Shown here in pieces: positions 26,763-33,941 of a stretch of 52,785 nt of DNA. The notes below the pieces were generated by a model. The model searched no databases. It had not been told where the DNA came from and worked only from the letters and a program-made list of their open reading frames with translations. How positions within the stretch are numbered: the stretch's first letter is position 1; every line of letters begins with the position of its first letter. The stretch is from a virus, in the IMG/VR virus record IMGVR_UViG_3300017963_000327, positions 1-52,785 of that record. One strand, written 5' to 3'. The position numbers and the translations under genes are program-made.

Positions 26763-27509
26763 TTAATACGGTAGCCAGCATGGCACCGGGTTGATGTGCA
26801 GGACTACATCAGTTGACGAGATGGCTTGGCCCATGGCCTGGAACCAATACGGCGTCACGAACTCGTCTGGTAACTGTGATGGGTGTGTCAGTACTCCGTT
26901 CAGGCCGATGACCATCTGCGCGCCTGGTGTCAGCCCTGTGAAGACGCTCTGGATGAGCCCGAACATCTGAATCTTGCAGGTAGTGATGCTGGTCTTCTCA
27001 ATGATGACACCAAGCGCCTCCATCTTCGACCTGTCAGTGATGTCGACGGTGGTAACGTTGTAGTAGCTGCCTGTCTTATCTGACGTGCAGTAGACAGCAT
27101 TCCCGACGTTGTCACTGGCCAAACAGTTGGCAAGCTCGATGATGTTCGGGACCGTACCAGGAGTGAACGACTGCTCCAGCTGCAGCTTAATGAGACGCTC
27201 TTCTGTACTGAGGTCAACCTGCGGTTGTTCCGTCGACAACCCAACCAGGGTTTCTTCAGTGACGACGCGCGGACTGTAGTCGAGCGGTCTGATTTCGACC
27301 GCGTGTTGGCCGGCGGACGCCTCGATGGTGACTTCGGTCTCGTCGTTTGGGACCTGTTGCGCGGAGACTTGATGCTCAGCTGCAGTGATCTCGACGACGT
27401 TGGTGTCGGGACGGATCTGGACAGTGGTAGTCTGCTTCGGAACAGTCGCGGACACCCCTCCAGACGTGATCTGGACAATGGGAGCATTCTTCTGGATCAA
27501 GGTGCTCAA
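26763..27509 (-). CDS. virion protein, unknown (TTG start)
   Basis: I place the start at TTG 27509: AAGGAG lies eight bases upstream and the TTG overlaps the previous TGA (TTGA). An ATG frame open to 27596 only gives shadow sequence of the upstream gene. The product has 248 residues. The N-terminal half has repeated short beta stretches (PKQTTTVQIRPDTNVVEIT, GQHAVEIRPLDYSPRVV). The C-terminal half includes YNVTTVDITDRSKMEALGVI and LTPGAQMVIGLNG and resembles a compact virion-surface domain. No family is recognised. Confidence 0.6.
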   Translation of the reverse strand: MSTLIQKNAPIVQITSGGVSATVPKQTTTVQIRPDTNVVEITAAEHQVSAQQVPNDETEVTIEASAGQHAVEIRPLDYSPRVVTEETLVGLSTEQPQVDLSTEERLIKLQLEQSFTPGTVPNIIELANCLASDNVGNAVYCTSDKTGSYYNVTTVDITDRSKMEALGVIIEKTSITTCKIQMFGLIQSVFTGLTPGAQMVIGLNGVLTHPSQLPDEFVTPYWFQAMGQAISSTDVVLHINPVPCWLPY

Positions 27510-27826
27510 GCAATCTGCTCCTTGATTTTGATACCCATGTCCTGGATCGTCAGCTTCTGACCAGCCACATTGGTGATCTGCACTTCGATGTTCCACTTCC
27601 CGACTTCATCGAGGTCGGTGTCGCTGAAGATGAAGCGGAAGTAGCCGTTGGTCGGGTCGTAGAGGTCGCCGTTTACGGTCTTCGGCGTGTCGTACCCGAT
27701 GTGCAGGTCGATCGAGAACCCGGTGATGTCGATGGGATCGCCATCGGCGTCCAGGTACTGGAATACCAAAGCCGGAAGGTTGTCACCTTCGACATAGTCG
27801 AAGACTGTAGTTGCATCGCAGCTCAT
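27506..27826 (-). CDS. Ig-like (baseplate-upper-protein-type) domain protein
   Basis: The 106-residue product has the pattern DYVEGDNLPALVFQYLDADG, DPIDITGFSIDLHIGY and GKWNIEVQITNVAGQKLTI. This is the short Ig-like domain often found at the N-terminus of BppU-type phage proteins and in stand-alone virion proteins. GGAGGGG precedes the start. It overlaps the next gene's TTG start by four bases. Confidence 0.6.
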   Translation of the reverse strand: MSCDATTVFDYVEGDNLPALVFQYLDADGDPIDITGFSIDLHIGYDTPKTVNGDLYDPTNGYFRFIFSDTDLDEVGKWNIEVQITNVAGQKLTIQDMGIKIKEQIA

Positions 27827-27840
27827 GGCCCCTCCGGTCC

Positions 27841-28266
27841 CTAGTCGGCGACGAGGACACGCACTCCGACGTTGTCAGTCTTCGGCGAAACGGCAGCGAA
27901 GATGGCGCTGAAGGACAGTTTCATGTACTGACCTCCCATCGGCACCTCGAACAGCCAGGTGTCGTCGCCAGTGACTGCCTTCTTGAAGATCTGGTCGCTG
28001 AGTGTGACGTCGGGTGGGGAAGAGCCATCCTGCGCCTGCACCGGATAGACTTCCGTCGATGAGGGACCGAACGAAACCACGCACTGGATCTCTGTGGCAT
28101 CGGAGTACGTGAAGTCGACTGCGATCCAGGCCTTTCCGTAGAAAGACCATCCTTTGCCGTCTTGTGTGCCGCCGATTTGGACGGTGGCTTCTGCTGGACC
28201 TGGGTCGAGGTGGCCGCTCACTGCAGCGATGACCTCGCCCTTGTCCTTGAAGCTGTTGTACGCCAT
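27841..28266 (-). CDS. beta-rich virion-associated protein, unknown
   Basis: The product has 141 residues with a strong AGGAGG site before the ATG. The sequence (EVIAAVSGHLDPGPAEATVQI, GGQYMKLSFSAIFAAV) looks like a small beta-sandwich. The function is not recognised; neighbours suggest virion decoration. Confidence 0.6.
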   Translation of the reverse strand: MAYNSFKDKGEVIAAVSGHLDPGPAEATVQIGGTQDGKGWSFYGKAWIAVDFTYSDATEIQCVVSFGPSSTEVYPVQAQDGSSPPDVTLSDQIFKKAVTGDDTWLFEVPMGGQYMKLSFSAIFAAVSPKTDNVGVRVLVAD

Positions 28267-28276
28267 GGCCTGCCTC

Positions 28277-28690
28277 CTATCTGAGATTGTTGAGCAAAGC
28301 CGATGACCCGTACATTATACATGCACCGACGATCGTACCGCCAAGGAACACCCCGACGGTGATGTACAAAGCGAGGTCATCGTCCTCGTCACGCTCTGCA
28401 AGTTGTTTCGAGGCAGACTCATACGCGACGCGCCATTTCTCGGCGATCTCGACGTCTACCTTGGATTTTTTCTCGGAGATCTCGATGAGGTCAGCTTGCA
28501 GCTCGACCTTCTTCTCGAGGTTTTCGATTTTGTGAAGCGCGGTCGGGTGGTCTACTTCAACAAGCTTCAGCAGCTTTTTCGCTTTGTCAGCCTCGAAAAA
28601 AGTGCCTTCCTTGCCTTCATGAACAATGTCTTCGGCAGCAAGGACAGGACTAGAAGCCGAGATCAGTAAAACGAGCAGCCACTTCTTCAT
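28277..28690 (-). CDS. exported coiled-coil protein with C-terminal membrane helix (possible lysis/spanin-like)
   Basis: The product has 137 residues. The N-terminus is a good signal peptide (MKKWLLVLLISASSPVLAAED, probable cleavage after VLA), followed by a Lys/Glu coiled coil (about 40-100) and a second hydrophobic helix (LALYITVGVFLGGTIVGACIM). There is no lipobox Cys. It overlaps the upstream membrane coiled-coil gene by 41 bases, an arrangement reminiscent of overlapping spanin genes, but the topology is not the classical outer-membrane lipoprotein form. Confidence 0.6.
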   Translation of the reverse strand: MKKWLLVLLISASSPVLAAEDIVHEGKEGTFFEADKAKKLLKLVEVDHPTALHKIENLEKKVELQADLIEISEKKSKVDVEIAEKWRVAYESASKQLAERDEDDDLALYITVGVFLGGTIVGACIMYGSSALLNNLR

Positions 28691-29009
28691 TGCTGAGACC
28701 CTCGATGGCTGCCTTGGCTTTCACGGCCCGCTTCTCTTGCTCGCGGATCTCAGCATCAATTACCTTGATCTGTTCGCGCTTGCCCTCACCCTTCGCTTCG
28801 AGAACGGTCTTCTTGGCCTGTAGGTGCGCGACCTCATTCTTTGTCTGCGCGACCTGCAGTAGCGAGATCAGATGCGTGATCTTGTGCCCCCTGACCTTGA
28901 GCCAGAAGAACAGGATCGTGGCAATCAAAGCGATGATCAGCGCAAGCAGAAGTGCCAGCGACACCGCGTTCTTTTTCAGCCAGCTAGCTGCCAGAGTCAG
29001 AGTTGTCAC
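28650..29009 (-). CDS. inner-membrane coiled-coil protein, possible i-spanin
   Basis: The start is GTG 29009, overlapping the holin-like gene's TGA (GTGA). The frame is open to 29177, but that part is shadow sequence. The product has 119 residues: a transmembrane helix at about residues 15-37 (VSLALLLALIIALIATILFFW) and then a long charged coiled coil. An N-terminal helix plus periplasmic coiled coil is the i-spanin (Rz) topology. Its neighbours, a holin-like gene upstream and an exported coiled-coil gene overlapping downstream, fit a lysis cassette. The assignment is by topology only. Confidence 0.55.
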   Translation of the reverse strand: MTTLTLAASWLKKNAVSLALLLALIIALIATILFFWLKVRGHKITHLISLLQVAQTKNEVAHLQAKKTVLEAKGEGKREQIKVIDAEIREQEKRAVKAKAAIEGLSNEEVAARFTDLGF

Positions 29010-29332
29010 ACGGCACCCTGCAGAACTTCGAACTTGCTCTTGAAGGCTTTCCAGACCTGGCCGACGAAGCCACCGAGGAGGATACCGACCACGATCTTGA
29101 GACCGATGGTCGGCTCCGGTGTGCCCTCTGGGACCTGTGCCAATATCACGCCAGGGATCCATGCAGCGACAGCGCACAGGACCATTGGCAGATACGGCAG
29201 CAGAATGTGCACGGGCTTGGATGTCTTCTTGACGCCAACGGCGTCGAGCGTCTTCTTGATGATCTGCAAGAGAACCGCCACTGCGCCCATGAGGGCGAAG
29301 TGCTGCCAGATCAGCAGGGCGTCAAAGGACAT
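29006..29332 (-). CDS. holin-like membrane protein
   Basis: The product has 108 residues with three hydrophobic segments (HFALMGAVAVLLQII, HILLPYLPMVLCAVAAWIPGV, GLKIVVGILLGGFVGQVW) and a basic C-terminus (KAFKSKFEV). Size and topology match phage holins, which form holes in the inner membrane at lysis. The endolysin candidate lies 10 kb away on the other strand, which is unusual if both belong to one lysis system. Other small membrane roles cannot be excluded. Confidence 0.55.
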   Translation of the reverse strand: MSFDALLIWQHFALMGAVAVLLQIIKKTLDAVGVKKTSKPVHILLPYLPMVLCAVAAWIPGVILAQVPEGTPEPTIGLKIVVGILLGGFVGQVWKAFKSKFEVLQGAV

Positions 29333-29341
29333 GTCAGCCTC

Positions 29342-29683
29342 CTAGAAGTTGGCGATCAGGGAGTTGATGTTCCTGTACTCCTCGAGCACCATCTTCGCGT
29401 TGACGGTCCAGTTCTCTCTGTCGACGTTGTTGTAGTACTCGAAGATCGTGCGCCTGGTGACGTTCTCCCCGTCGAAGCAGAAAGCGACCACGGTCTTCCT
29501 CGAGTTGGCGAGCTGAACTCGCTCGAGGCCACGGAATCTGAATCCGCGCGCCTTGAGGAAGGCTGCGATGTGCTTGTCCTTGGTGCGGAAGAAGCCGGCG
29601 ATTGCGGCTTCCTGATCGGCGGGTTCGATGTCTTCCAGGTGATACTCTCTATCGAGCACCTTTTCTGTTCTTATATGCTCCAT
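29342..29683 (-). CDS. small protein, unknown
   Basis: The product has 113 residues. The visible pattern is REYHLEDIEPADQEAAIAGFF then AFLKARGFRFRGLERV, a mixed alpha/beta domain ending in a helix (MVLEEYRNINSLIANF). It follows the Pro-rich gene by 12 bases. I do not recognise the family. Confidence 0.6.
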   Translation of the reverse strand: MEHIRTEKVLDREYHLEDIEPADQEAAIAGFFRTKDKHIAAFLKARGFRFRGLERVQLANSRKTVVAFCFDGENVTRRTIFEYYNNVDRENWTVNAKMVLEEYRNINSLIANF

Positions 29684-29695
29684 GTCGCATCCCGA

Positions 29696-30094
29696 TCAGT
29701 CTTGCGGACGCGGCTTGGGCTTGCGGGACGGCTTGCGGGACGGCTTGGGCTCGTCCTGCTCAACCGGTGGCTCGACAACTGGTGGCTTGGGCTTGTCCTG
29801 CTCAACCGGCGGCTCGACGGTCGGCGCCGAGGGCTTGGGTGCTGGTGCCGAAGCCGGCTCATCGCCAGCCTCCATAACCGCTTTGAGTTCCGCGAGCGAA
29901 CCGCCCTTCAGGATGCAGACTGGAGTCTTCGCGCCGTTGAGCACGAAGTCGTCACCGTCCTCGAGTGCCTGGACCATCCGTGGATGGATCCTGTCGCCCT
30001 CGAACTCCTGCCCCTGCGTACAGGTGACGTAGCCCTTGATGTACCAGCCGTGGAGATTCACCTTGACGGTGAAATCTGAAAGCTTCTTCGCCAT
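29696..30094 (-). CDS. small protein with Pro-rich repeat tail
   Basis: The product has 132 residues. Residues 1-75 form a small domain (KVNLHGWYIKGYVTCTQGQEF, RIHPRMVQALEDGDDFVL). The remainder is a disordered linker with a tandem repeat of EPPVEQD-KPKP and a basic end (SRKPSRKPKPRPQD). It is the first gene after the capsid terminator, with its own TATAAAAC-type promoter 19-26 bases upstream and a GAGGAGAG ribosome site. It could be a head-tail joining or decoration-linker protein; no family is recognised. Confidence 0.65.
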   Translation of the reverse strand: MAKKLSDFTVKVNLHGWYIKGYVTCTQGQEFEGDRIHPRMVQALEDGDDFVLNGAKTPVCILKGGSLAELKAVMEAGDEPASAPAPKPSAPTVEPPVEQDKPKPPVVEPPVEQDEPKPSRKPSRKPKPRPQD

Positions 30095-30112
30095 GACTCT
30101 CTCTCCTCTCGG

Positions 30113-30120
30113 GTTTTATA
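30113..30120 (-). promoter_or_regulatory. TATAAAAC promoter element after the capsid terminator
   Basis: Read on the minus strand, CTATAAAACC lies 19-26 bases before the ATG at 30094 and directly after the capsid gene terminator. GAGGAGAG sits between them. Position and sequence match the element before Ro60 and the 44663 gene. Confidence 0.55.
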
Positions 30121-30135
30121 GTTTGATGAAGGAAA

Positions 30136-30161
30136 GCCCTGGGGGCCGAAGCCCCCAGGGC
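30136..30161 (-). terminator. rho-independent terminator after the major capsid gene
   Basis: An 11-pair perfect stem (GCCCTGGGGGC with GCCCCCAGGGC) closes a UUCG tetraloop on the minus strand and is followed by TTTCCTTC. It lies 27 bases after the capsid stop and would separate high capsid expression from the downstream genes. Confidence 0.85.
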
Positions 30162-30187
30162 ACCCTTACATCACTGCCAGACGGCCG

Positions 30188-31444
30188 CTAGGTGATGGGC
30201 GTCGCCACCACGTTGGTCGTCGTGTGGTACAGAACCGGCAGACCCGAGACGCCAGCGATGATCGCGACGTGCGGCGGATCGTCGTCTTCCTTGTTGAGCA
30301 CCTTGCTGAACAGACCCGGACGCGGAGCCATGATGCCACCCGGCCCGTAGACGTGCTGGGTGCTGATGAACTCTGCGAACTCGGGGCCACCGGTGGTGCC
30401 CTGAGGGATGCTCCCGCGGATGATGAACTTGTTGTCCGGCAGGAACTGCTTCTTGACCCGCACCTCGGAGCCGACCGGGAAGGTCGCGGTGCTGGTCAGG
30501 GCGGTCACCGTCAGCACGTTGCCGACGATGTTGGTGATGTCGGTGCGGTCGCGTCCGCTGAACTCACCGTTCTTGTGCACGAGCGTGATGAAGTCGCCGA
30601 TCTCCATGCCGGAGGCGTCGTCGACCGTGATCGACGTGGCACCAGCAGTGACCTGGTTGAGCGTGCCAGCCACGAGCCAGTAGCCCTTGTCGTAGACGCG
30701 GGGTTCGAGGCCGGTGTAGGCGTTGAAGATCATGCGGATGTTGTCGCGGCTCAGCATGGCCGGGGTGCTCTGCCCGACGAACAGCGAGTCCCTGAGGTCC
30801 CGCATGGTGTCGTTCAGGAGGAGCACCTTCTCCATGTGACCGTTGTAGATCATGTAGGCCGGGTCCGGGCCCTCGTCACGGTACATCTCGAGCCAGTCGA
30901 GGATGTCGCTCAGGGGGTCGGTCGAGGCCTGGTCCCACCGGTTGACGCCGGTGAGGGTCGGCGTGAAGCGCGCCGGGATGTGGTAGTCGATGGTGTACTG
31001 GATGTCCTTCTGGTTGATCGCCAGAGAACCCATGACCATCTGCCACTTCGACCACTCCAGCCGGTTCTCAATGCGCATGCGGAGCTGACCGACGATGTCG
31101 TTCACGATCCGCTGTGCGTTCTCGAACTCGCCGATGGTGCCGATGCGGCGCAGCGCGACAGTGTCCTTCTCGCTGAGAAGAACCTTCTCACGCCAGTGCG
31201 CCGGCTCGAACACCCACTGGTGCAGTCCGCGCTTCTCGATGATGGGCGACTCGGCGCCCTCTGCGGCGGCCATGGTCATGCCGCCCATGCGTTGACGGAC
31301 GTCCACCCTGACCTCGCGACCTTCCTGTGTCCTGAAAGGCACTTCGCTGGTCAGGTAAAAGGACTCCTGATCCGGGGTGATGTTGTCCAGAACCTTGCTG
31401 ATGTACTTGGCCTGGAGCAACGGGTGGTTCGAAAGACCGTCCAT
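30188..31444 (-). CDS. major capsid protein, gpE family
   Basis: The 418-residue product matches the lambda gpE-like major capsid group: LSNHPLLQAKYISKVLDNI, GLHQWVFEPAHWREKVLLSEKD, then the helical spine (ENAQRIVNDIVGQLRMRIENRLEW) and the C-terminal AEFISTQHVYGPGG with APRPGLFSKV. Residues about 256-331 (LVAGTLNQVTAGATSITVDD to VGSEVRVKK) look like an inserted surface domain. AAGGAG lies upstream of the ATG. A strong hairpin terminator follows the gene, consistent with very high separate expression. The order portal, protease-scaffold, decoration, capsid is standard. Confidence 0.93.
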   Translation of the reverse strand: MDGLSNHPLLQAKYISKVLDNITPDQESFYLTSEVPFRTQEGREVRVDVRQRMGGMTMAAAEGAESPIIEKRGLHQWVFEPAHWREKVLLSEKDTVALRRIGTIGEFENAQRIVNDIVGQLRMRIENRLEWSKWQMVMGSLAINQKDIQYTIDYHIPARFTPTLTGVNRWDQASTDPLSDILDWLEMYRDEGPDPAYMIYNGHMEKVLLLNDTMRDLRDSLFVGQSTPAMLSRDNIRMIFNAYTGLEPRVYDKGYWLVAGTLNQVTAGATSITVDDASGMEIGDFITLVHKNGEFSGRDRTDITNIVGNVLTVTALTSTATFPVGSEVRVKKQFLPDNKFIIRGSIPQGTTGGPEFAEFISTQHVYGPGGIMAPRPGLFSKVLNKEDDDPPHVAIIAGVSGLPVLYHTTTNVVATPIT

Positions 31445-31515
31445 TTCTTGACTCCTTCTTGATGGTGACTACGGAGCCACCAACTCGTTCATCGCGCGCC
31501 TTTTGCTCCAGGCTA

Positions 31516-31917
31516 CTATGGCGCGTTCTCCAGGATGCGAATGCGCTGGCAGTTCGCCGCCGTGAAGTGCGTCAGCGTCGTGCCGCTGTCATCGAACAGC
31601 ACACCTTCCTTGAAGGTGCCCACGAAGTAGGCCTTGGCGACCTGGTTGCCGTCGTCGATGCCGAAGATGTTCTCGGCGAGGACCACGACTTCTGCGGAAC
31701 CGGCCGCACCTGCGTCCAGCTCCGTGTAGCGTCCGCCGACACCGGCATCGGGAACCAGCATGAGGCCCCGGCGCAGGTCGGTCGTGGCGCCTGTGTGGGT
31801 TGTGTCAACGCACGACGAATCGATGGTGATTGCGTGCTCTTCGAACTGATCGGATGCGAGGATCTCGTGGACGAAGCCAGTGCCTTCCTCGTCGACCTTG
31901 TAACCGTACAGAGCCAT
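31516..31917 (-). CDS. head decoration protein
   Basis: The 133-residue product lies directly before the capsid gene, where gpD-like decoration proteins are found. The sequence (RGLMLVPDAGVGGRYTELDAG, VVVLAENIFGIDDGNQVAKAY) fits the small beta-tulip fold that binds capsid three-fold axes and stabilises the expanded head. GAGGAGG precedes the start. The assignment is by sequence style plus conserved gene order. Confidence 0.8.
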   Translation of the reverse strand: MALYGYKVDEEGTGFVHEILASDQFEEHAITIDSSCVDTTHTGATTDLRRGLMLVPDAGVGGRYTELDAGAAGSAEVVVLAENIFGIDDGNQVAKAYFVGTFKEGVLFDDSGTTLTHFTAANCQRIRILENAP

Positions 31918-31986
31918 CCTTGTCCTCCTCTCGGTCGTTCTTTCAGCTCAGGCCCGGAGGCCCACTCTGTCTGTCGACCGTGGCTC

Positions 31987-32649
31987 CTACTGCTTGGTGT
32001 TGTAGCCGGCGCGCTTGGTGGCGTCGTTCACGGCCTCGTCCGACATGAAGTCGACCTCGGTACCGTCGTCCAGCTTCACCTTGCCGTTGTCGCCGTCCTT
32101 CTTGTCGTTGTCCGGCGGTGTGTCGTTACCCTCGCCGATCAGCTCCTCGCTGAGGTTGACGCGGGCGTCCTCGGGCATGCTGTCGAAGATGCGCTTGACA
32201 GCGTCCATCAGGCTGATGGAGACGTCCTTGTCATCCTCGGACAGGGTGATGGTGGTCCCGGTCTCGACGTCGGCCAGGAGGATCTTCTTCGCCTCCTCGA
32301 CCACGGCCGGGTAGTGCTTATCGGCGACCAGCTTGTCGCAGAAGATCTGGACGTCCTGCACCTTCTTCTGGGTGCGGATCTCGGCCAGCTCCTTGGTCGC
32401 GGCCTCGGCCTGCTCGGCCAGGTTCTTGGCCCGCTCCTCGTTCTCCTGCGCCTTCTGCTCCTGCGCAGCGATGCGGTCCTCGAACTTCTTCTCGATCTCG
32501 CTGGTGCGCTCGTCGATGGCGGCCTGCATGGCCTCCTGCGCCTTCTCCAGCGTCGAAAGCTGCTCGCTGAGCATCTTCGACTGCTCGGAGTCGGCACCGA
32601 TCTCGCTCAGCTGCTTGCGCAGATCTGCGATCTGGGCTTCGATGTCCAT
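31987..32649 (-). CDS. nested scaffolding protein start within the protease gene
   Basis: An in-frame ATG at 32649 (MDIEAQIADLRKQLSEIG) is preceded by AAGGAG eight bases upstream, inside the protease-scaffold gene. Translation from it would give a 220-residue coiled-coil protein, the expected core scaffold. Lambda (Nu3 in C) and Mu (Z in I) use the same nested layout. A TATAAAAAC element lies about 330 bases upstream within the gene (32978-32986). Confidence 0.7.
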   Translation of the reverse strand: MDIEAQIADLRKQLSEIGADSEQSKMLSEQLSTLEKAQEAMQAAIDERTSEIEKKFEDRIAAQEQKAQENEERAKNLAEQAEAATKELAEIRTQKKVQDVQIFCDKLVADKHYPAVVEEAKKILLADVETGTTITLSEDDKDVSISLMDAVKRIFDSMPEDARVNLSEELIGEGNDTPPDNDKKDGDNGKVKLDDGTEVDFMSDEAVNDATKRAGYNTKQ

Positions 32650-33933
32650 GTTGTTGACTCCTTGTTCGTCAGCGGCCACACGGTCACGCCGGCTCTCCAA
32701 TAGAGCACGCGCGTGGGCCTCGAGATGTCGTCTTGCCCCCGCCAGTTCCTCTTGAGAGAAGCCCTCCACTTGATCCGCACGCGCCAGGGCGTTCCGAAGG
32801 CGACCCAGATCTATTGAGTCGTTCTCGGTGGCACTTTTCACTTGCGGGCCATGGTGAGGCAACGACCGCTTGGCGGCGTCACCATCTGCGTTCTTCTTCA
32901 CGAGAGCGAACGCGGCGTCGGGCAACTGGCTGTCGGGTGGTCTCTTCTGCTCCGCTTGGGCGAAGCTTTTATCTTCTGTTTTTATAACGTCAAGCTCCCT
33001 GATCAGCTCTGACAACTCTGAGTCCTGAGTGTGTTCCTCCTCCGTTGCTGGTGTTTCTGGTTCGTCAACGTCGGCTTCGATGGCGGGCTTTCCATCTTGG
33101 TCGGCGTTTGCAACTTCATCCTCGCTCATCAGAATGCTCTGCATCCCTGGGATGAACGGACGATTCGTCATGCCACCACCCATCACGGTGGGGCCGTAGG
33201 GCTGGTTGGTCTCTTTGTCGCGGAAGTTGTCCCGCACCTCGACGGAAAAGTACTTGAAGCGCTTGCCTTCCACCAGCTTGCGCCCCCAGTCTGTCAGCTC
33301 GACATCGCCGGTGAGAACAGGACGTCTCTTGCCGTCACGGAACTTGCGACTCGCCAGTCCCAGACGCTTCACCCAGGCAGTGGCACCCTCCTGAGGGGCA
33401 TGCACTGAGTCGAAGGACAGCTCGCGCTCGATGACGTTGTTGATGAAGTTCTCGATGGCCTGTGTGAAGTACTTGCGGTCGAACTTGATGTCGCCGTACC
33501 GCGGATGCCTGAAGTTGCCAGCACGCAGCATCTCGATCGGAACCAGCTGCTCGGTGTACTCCTCGTCTTCTTCCTTCTTGTTGTGATGGGCCAGCTTGAT
33601 CTTGCAGGGGCGGCTGAAGGAACCGTCTTCCGCTTCCTCGTCCTTGAAAAAGAGGCTGTAGGCGGCGTCTTCGTCCAGCTCGACAACATCGTCGTCGAAC
33701 TGCATGCCGTCGACTTCCTGCAGCCTGATGAAGCCGGCATCGTCCAGGAAGGTGTCAATGTCATCGGGAAGCGAGGTGATGGTACCGAGGAAGTCGACCT
33801 CGCTATCGCCCATCTTCTGCGCTGCCTGGCAGATGGCGTAGGCAGAACTCTTGCGCTCCTTGGGATCTTGCCCTGGCCTGAAGGACTTCCTGGCCAACAA
33901 GGCCTCAACGCATCTCTCGACTTTCGGTGGCAT
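31987..33933 (-). CDS. prohead protease-scaffold fusion (Mu gpI-like)
   Basis: The product has 648 residues. The start (RCVEALLARKSFRPGQDPKER, SSAYAICQAA) is a motif common at the head of phage protease genes. Residues about 125-280 match the Mu gpI protease style (LVPIEMLRAGNFRHPRYGDI, WVKRLGLASRKFRDG, WGRKLVEGKRFKYFSVEV). Residues 285-430 are an acidic linker, and residues 430-648 are a long coiled coil typical of scaffolding proteins. In Mu and related phages the protease-scaffold guides capsid assembly and then degrades the scaffold. An in-frame ATG at residue 429 with its own AAGGAG site would produce scaffold alone. Confidence 0.88.
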   Translation of the reverse strand: MPPKVERCVEALLARKSFRPGQDPKERKSSAYAICQAAQKMGDSEVDFLGTITSLPDDIDTFLDDAGFIRLQEVDGMQFDDDVVELDEDAAYSLFFKDEEAEDGSFSRPCKIKLAHHNKKEEDEEYTEQLVPIEMLRAGNFRHPRYGDIKFDRKYFTQAIENFINNVIERELSFDSVHAPQEGATAWVKRLGLASRKFRDGKRRPVLTGDVELTDWGRKLVEGKRFKYFSVEVRDNFRDKETNQPYGPTVMGGGMTNRPFIPGMQSILMSEDEVANADQDGKPAIEADVDEPETPATEEEHTQDSELSELIRELDVIKTEDKSFAQAEQKRPPDSQLPDAAFALVKKNADGDAAKRSLPHHGPQVKSATENDSIDLGRLRNALARADQVEGFSQEELAGARRHLEAHARALLESRRDRVAADEQGVNNMDIEAQIADLRKQLSEIGADSEQSKMLSEQLSTLEKAQEAMQAAIDERTSEIEKKFEDRIAAQEQKAQENEERAKNLAEQAEAATKELAEIRTQKKVQDVQIFCDKLVADKHYPAVVEEAKKILLADVETGTTITLSEDDKDVSISLMDAVKRIFDSMPEDARVNLSEELIGEGNDTPPDNDKKDGDNGKVKLDDGTEVDFMSDEAVNDATKRAGYNTKQ

Positions 33934-33941
33934 TTCTGCTC

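Noticed and set aside
29003-30079. 358-codon plus-strand open frame
   Set aside because: It is antisense to five small minus-strand genes that have ribosome sites and sensible overlaps.
30224-32703. Long plus-strand open frames opposite the capsid, decoration and scaffold genes
   Set aside because: Shadows of well-supported minus-strand genes.
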